Shown here in pieces: positions 5,384 to 5,861 of a stretch of 5,861 bases of DNA; positions within the stretch are counted from its first letter, which is position 1, and each line of letters starts with the position of its first letter. This stretch comes from Chloroflexota bacterium (lineage in GTDB: Bacteria; Chloroflexota; Dormibacteria; Aeolococcales; Aeolococcaceae), in the NCBI GenBank assembly GCA_005889515.1, contig VBHE01000116.1:17510-23370 (forward strand). The letters are read 5' to 3'. The notes beneath the pieces are model-generated. The model saw only the letters and a program-made list of their open reading frames with translations. It made no database searches and was not told where the DNA came from. A program made the position numbers and the translations under genes.

Positions 5384-5861
5384 CCCCGCCGAGCGAGGCG
5401 GAGCTGGGGCGGTACAACGTCCGGCCGCTCACCCCGGGGCCGGAGTCGGCGCTGCGGGAGGCGGCGCTCGCGCTCGGCTCGGGGACCACCGCGCTCCCCG
5501 CGCTGGCGAGGCACGGCCGCGCCGAGGCGCTCGCCGTTGCAGGACTCGCCGCCGACGAGTGCCGGGTCCTCACCCGCGAGCTTCGCCGGCTCGGGGGTGA
5601 GGTGCTCAGCTCCGCCGACGGCGACCGCGCCCTGCTCCTCGGGCCGCTCAGCGCCCTCGGCGAGCTGCCCGCGCGGCTGACGGAGTGGGGACGGCGCACC
5701 GAGGTGCTCGGCGCCGCCCTCCACGCTGCCCTCGCCGGCCGCGGCTCGCGGCCGGCGCCGGTGGCGGCGGGCCGGCACGTGCTGGAGTTCGACCGCCGCA
5801 CCCTGGTGATGGGTGTCGTCAACACCACCCCGGACTCCTTCAGCGGCGACGGCACCGGCGA
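5380..5861 (+). CDS. folP: Dihydropteroate synthase, N-terminal part (cut by window end)
   Basis: The frame opens with ATG at 5380, overlapping the MaoC stop (ATGA), and stays open for 160 codons to the window edge. It ends in LEFDRRTLVMGVVNTTPDSF followed by SGDG, the first signature of dihydropteroate synthase, which joins the pterin pyrophosphate to p-aminobenzoate in folate synthesis; the Asn of VVN is the family Mg/pterin-site residue. Common bacterial enzymes begin 10-20 residues before this motif, but here about 135 residues precede it. That part holds a small alpha/beta region with LTRELRRLGGEVL (64-76) and RALLLGPLSALGELPARL (83-100). I recall a similar extension, with a LKQEMLxLGGE-like helix, in folP of Chloroflexota and some Firmicutes; its function is unknown to me. 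The product is likely complete beyond the window, but this cannot be seen. Coupling to an acyl-CoA hydratase gene has no obvious pathway logic. Confidence 0.92.
   Translation, partial: MTPPSEAELGRYNVRPLTPGPESALREAALALGSGTTALPALARHGRAEALAVAGLAADECRVLTRELRRLGGEVLSSADGDRALLLGPLSALGELPARLTEWGRRTEVLGAALHAALAGRGSRPAPVAAGRHVLEFDRRTLVMGVVNTTPDSFSGDGTG

Noticed and set aside
5251..5855. Minus-strand frames of 175 and 186 codons at the right end
   Set aside because: They are antisense to the MaoC and folP coding regions and have Arg/Ala/Ser-rich shadow composition.

Overview
The window is very GC-rich bacterial chromosome (coding third positions are almost all G or C) and nearly every base is coding. 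Nothing in it is decisive for taxonomy. The acyl-CoA enzymes resemble actinobacterial (Streptomyces-like) proteins, the kinase resembles mycobacterial SenX3/PhoR, and the NUDIX protein resembles the N-terminal half of mycobacterial MutT1. The dihydropteroate synthase has a long N-terminal extension of a kind I associate with Chloroflexota and other deep-branching phyla rather than typical Actinobacteria. A high-GC soil lineage such as Actinomycetota or Chloroflexota/Dormibacterota is my best inference.

Left part (1-2245, plus strand): a short leader, then a CoA-ester lyase of the malyl-CoA/beta-methylmalyl-CoA lyase type. Twelve bases after it comes an acyl-CoA dehydrogenase gene broken by what looks like a 26-base deletion, so the two halves lie in different frames. 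Middle (2255-3605, minus strand): an OmpR/PhoB-type response regulator, a MutT1-like NUDIX hydrolase and a predicted 61-residue single-span membrane peptide, joined by two GTGA stop/start overlaps. The last gene ends 9 bases from the stop of the convergent dehydrogenase gene.

A 150-base divergent spacer (3606-3755) holds the only clear AT-rich island in the region, with two tandem 11-base repeats and an overlapping 14-base palindrome. This is a good candidate operator for the response regulator. Right part (3756-5861, plus strand): a soluble PAS-HisKA-HATPase histidine kinase, apparently translated from a leaderless mRNA; a MaoC-fold hydratase with a strong Shine-Dalgarno that can fold into a hairpin; and, overlapping it by ATGA, the first 160 codons of folP, cut by the window edge.

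Functionally, lyase, acyl-CoA dehydrogenase and MaoC hydratase are the enzyme types that act in sequence in the ethylmalonyl-CoA pathway (methylsuccinyl-CoA to mesaconyl-CoA to beta-methylmalyl-CoA to glyoxylate plus propionyl-CoA) or in a related branched dicarboxyl-CoA degradation. Here the three genes are split by a divergent two-component system of the phosphate-sensing type. No CRISPR array, rRNA, tRNA, insertion sequence or phage gene was seen. The most unusual observations are the broken dehydrogenase, the operator-like tandem repeats, the chain of overlapping genes ending in a tiny membrane peptide, and the hidden ribosome binding site before the hydratase.
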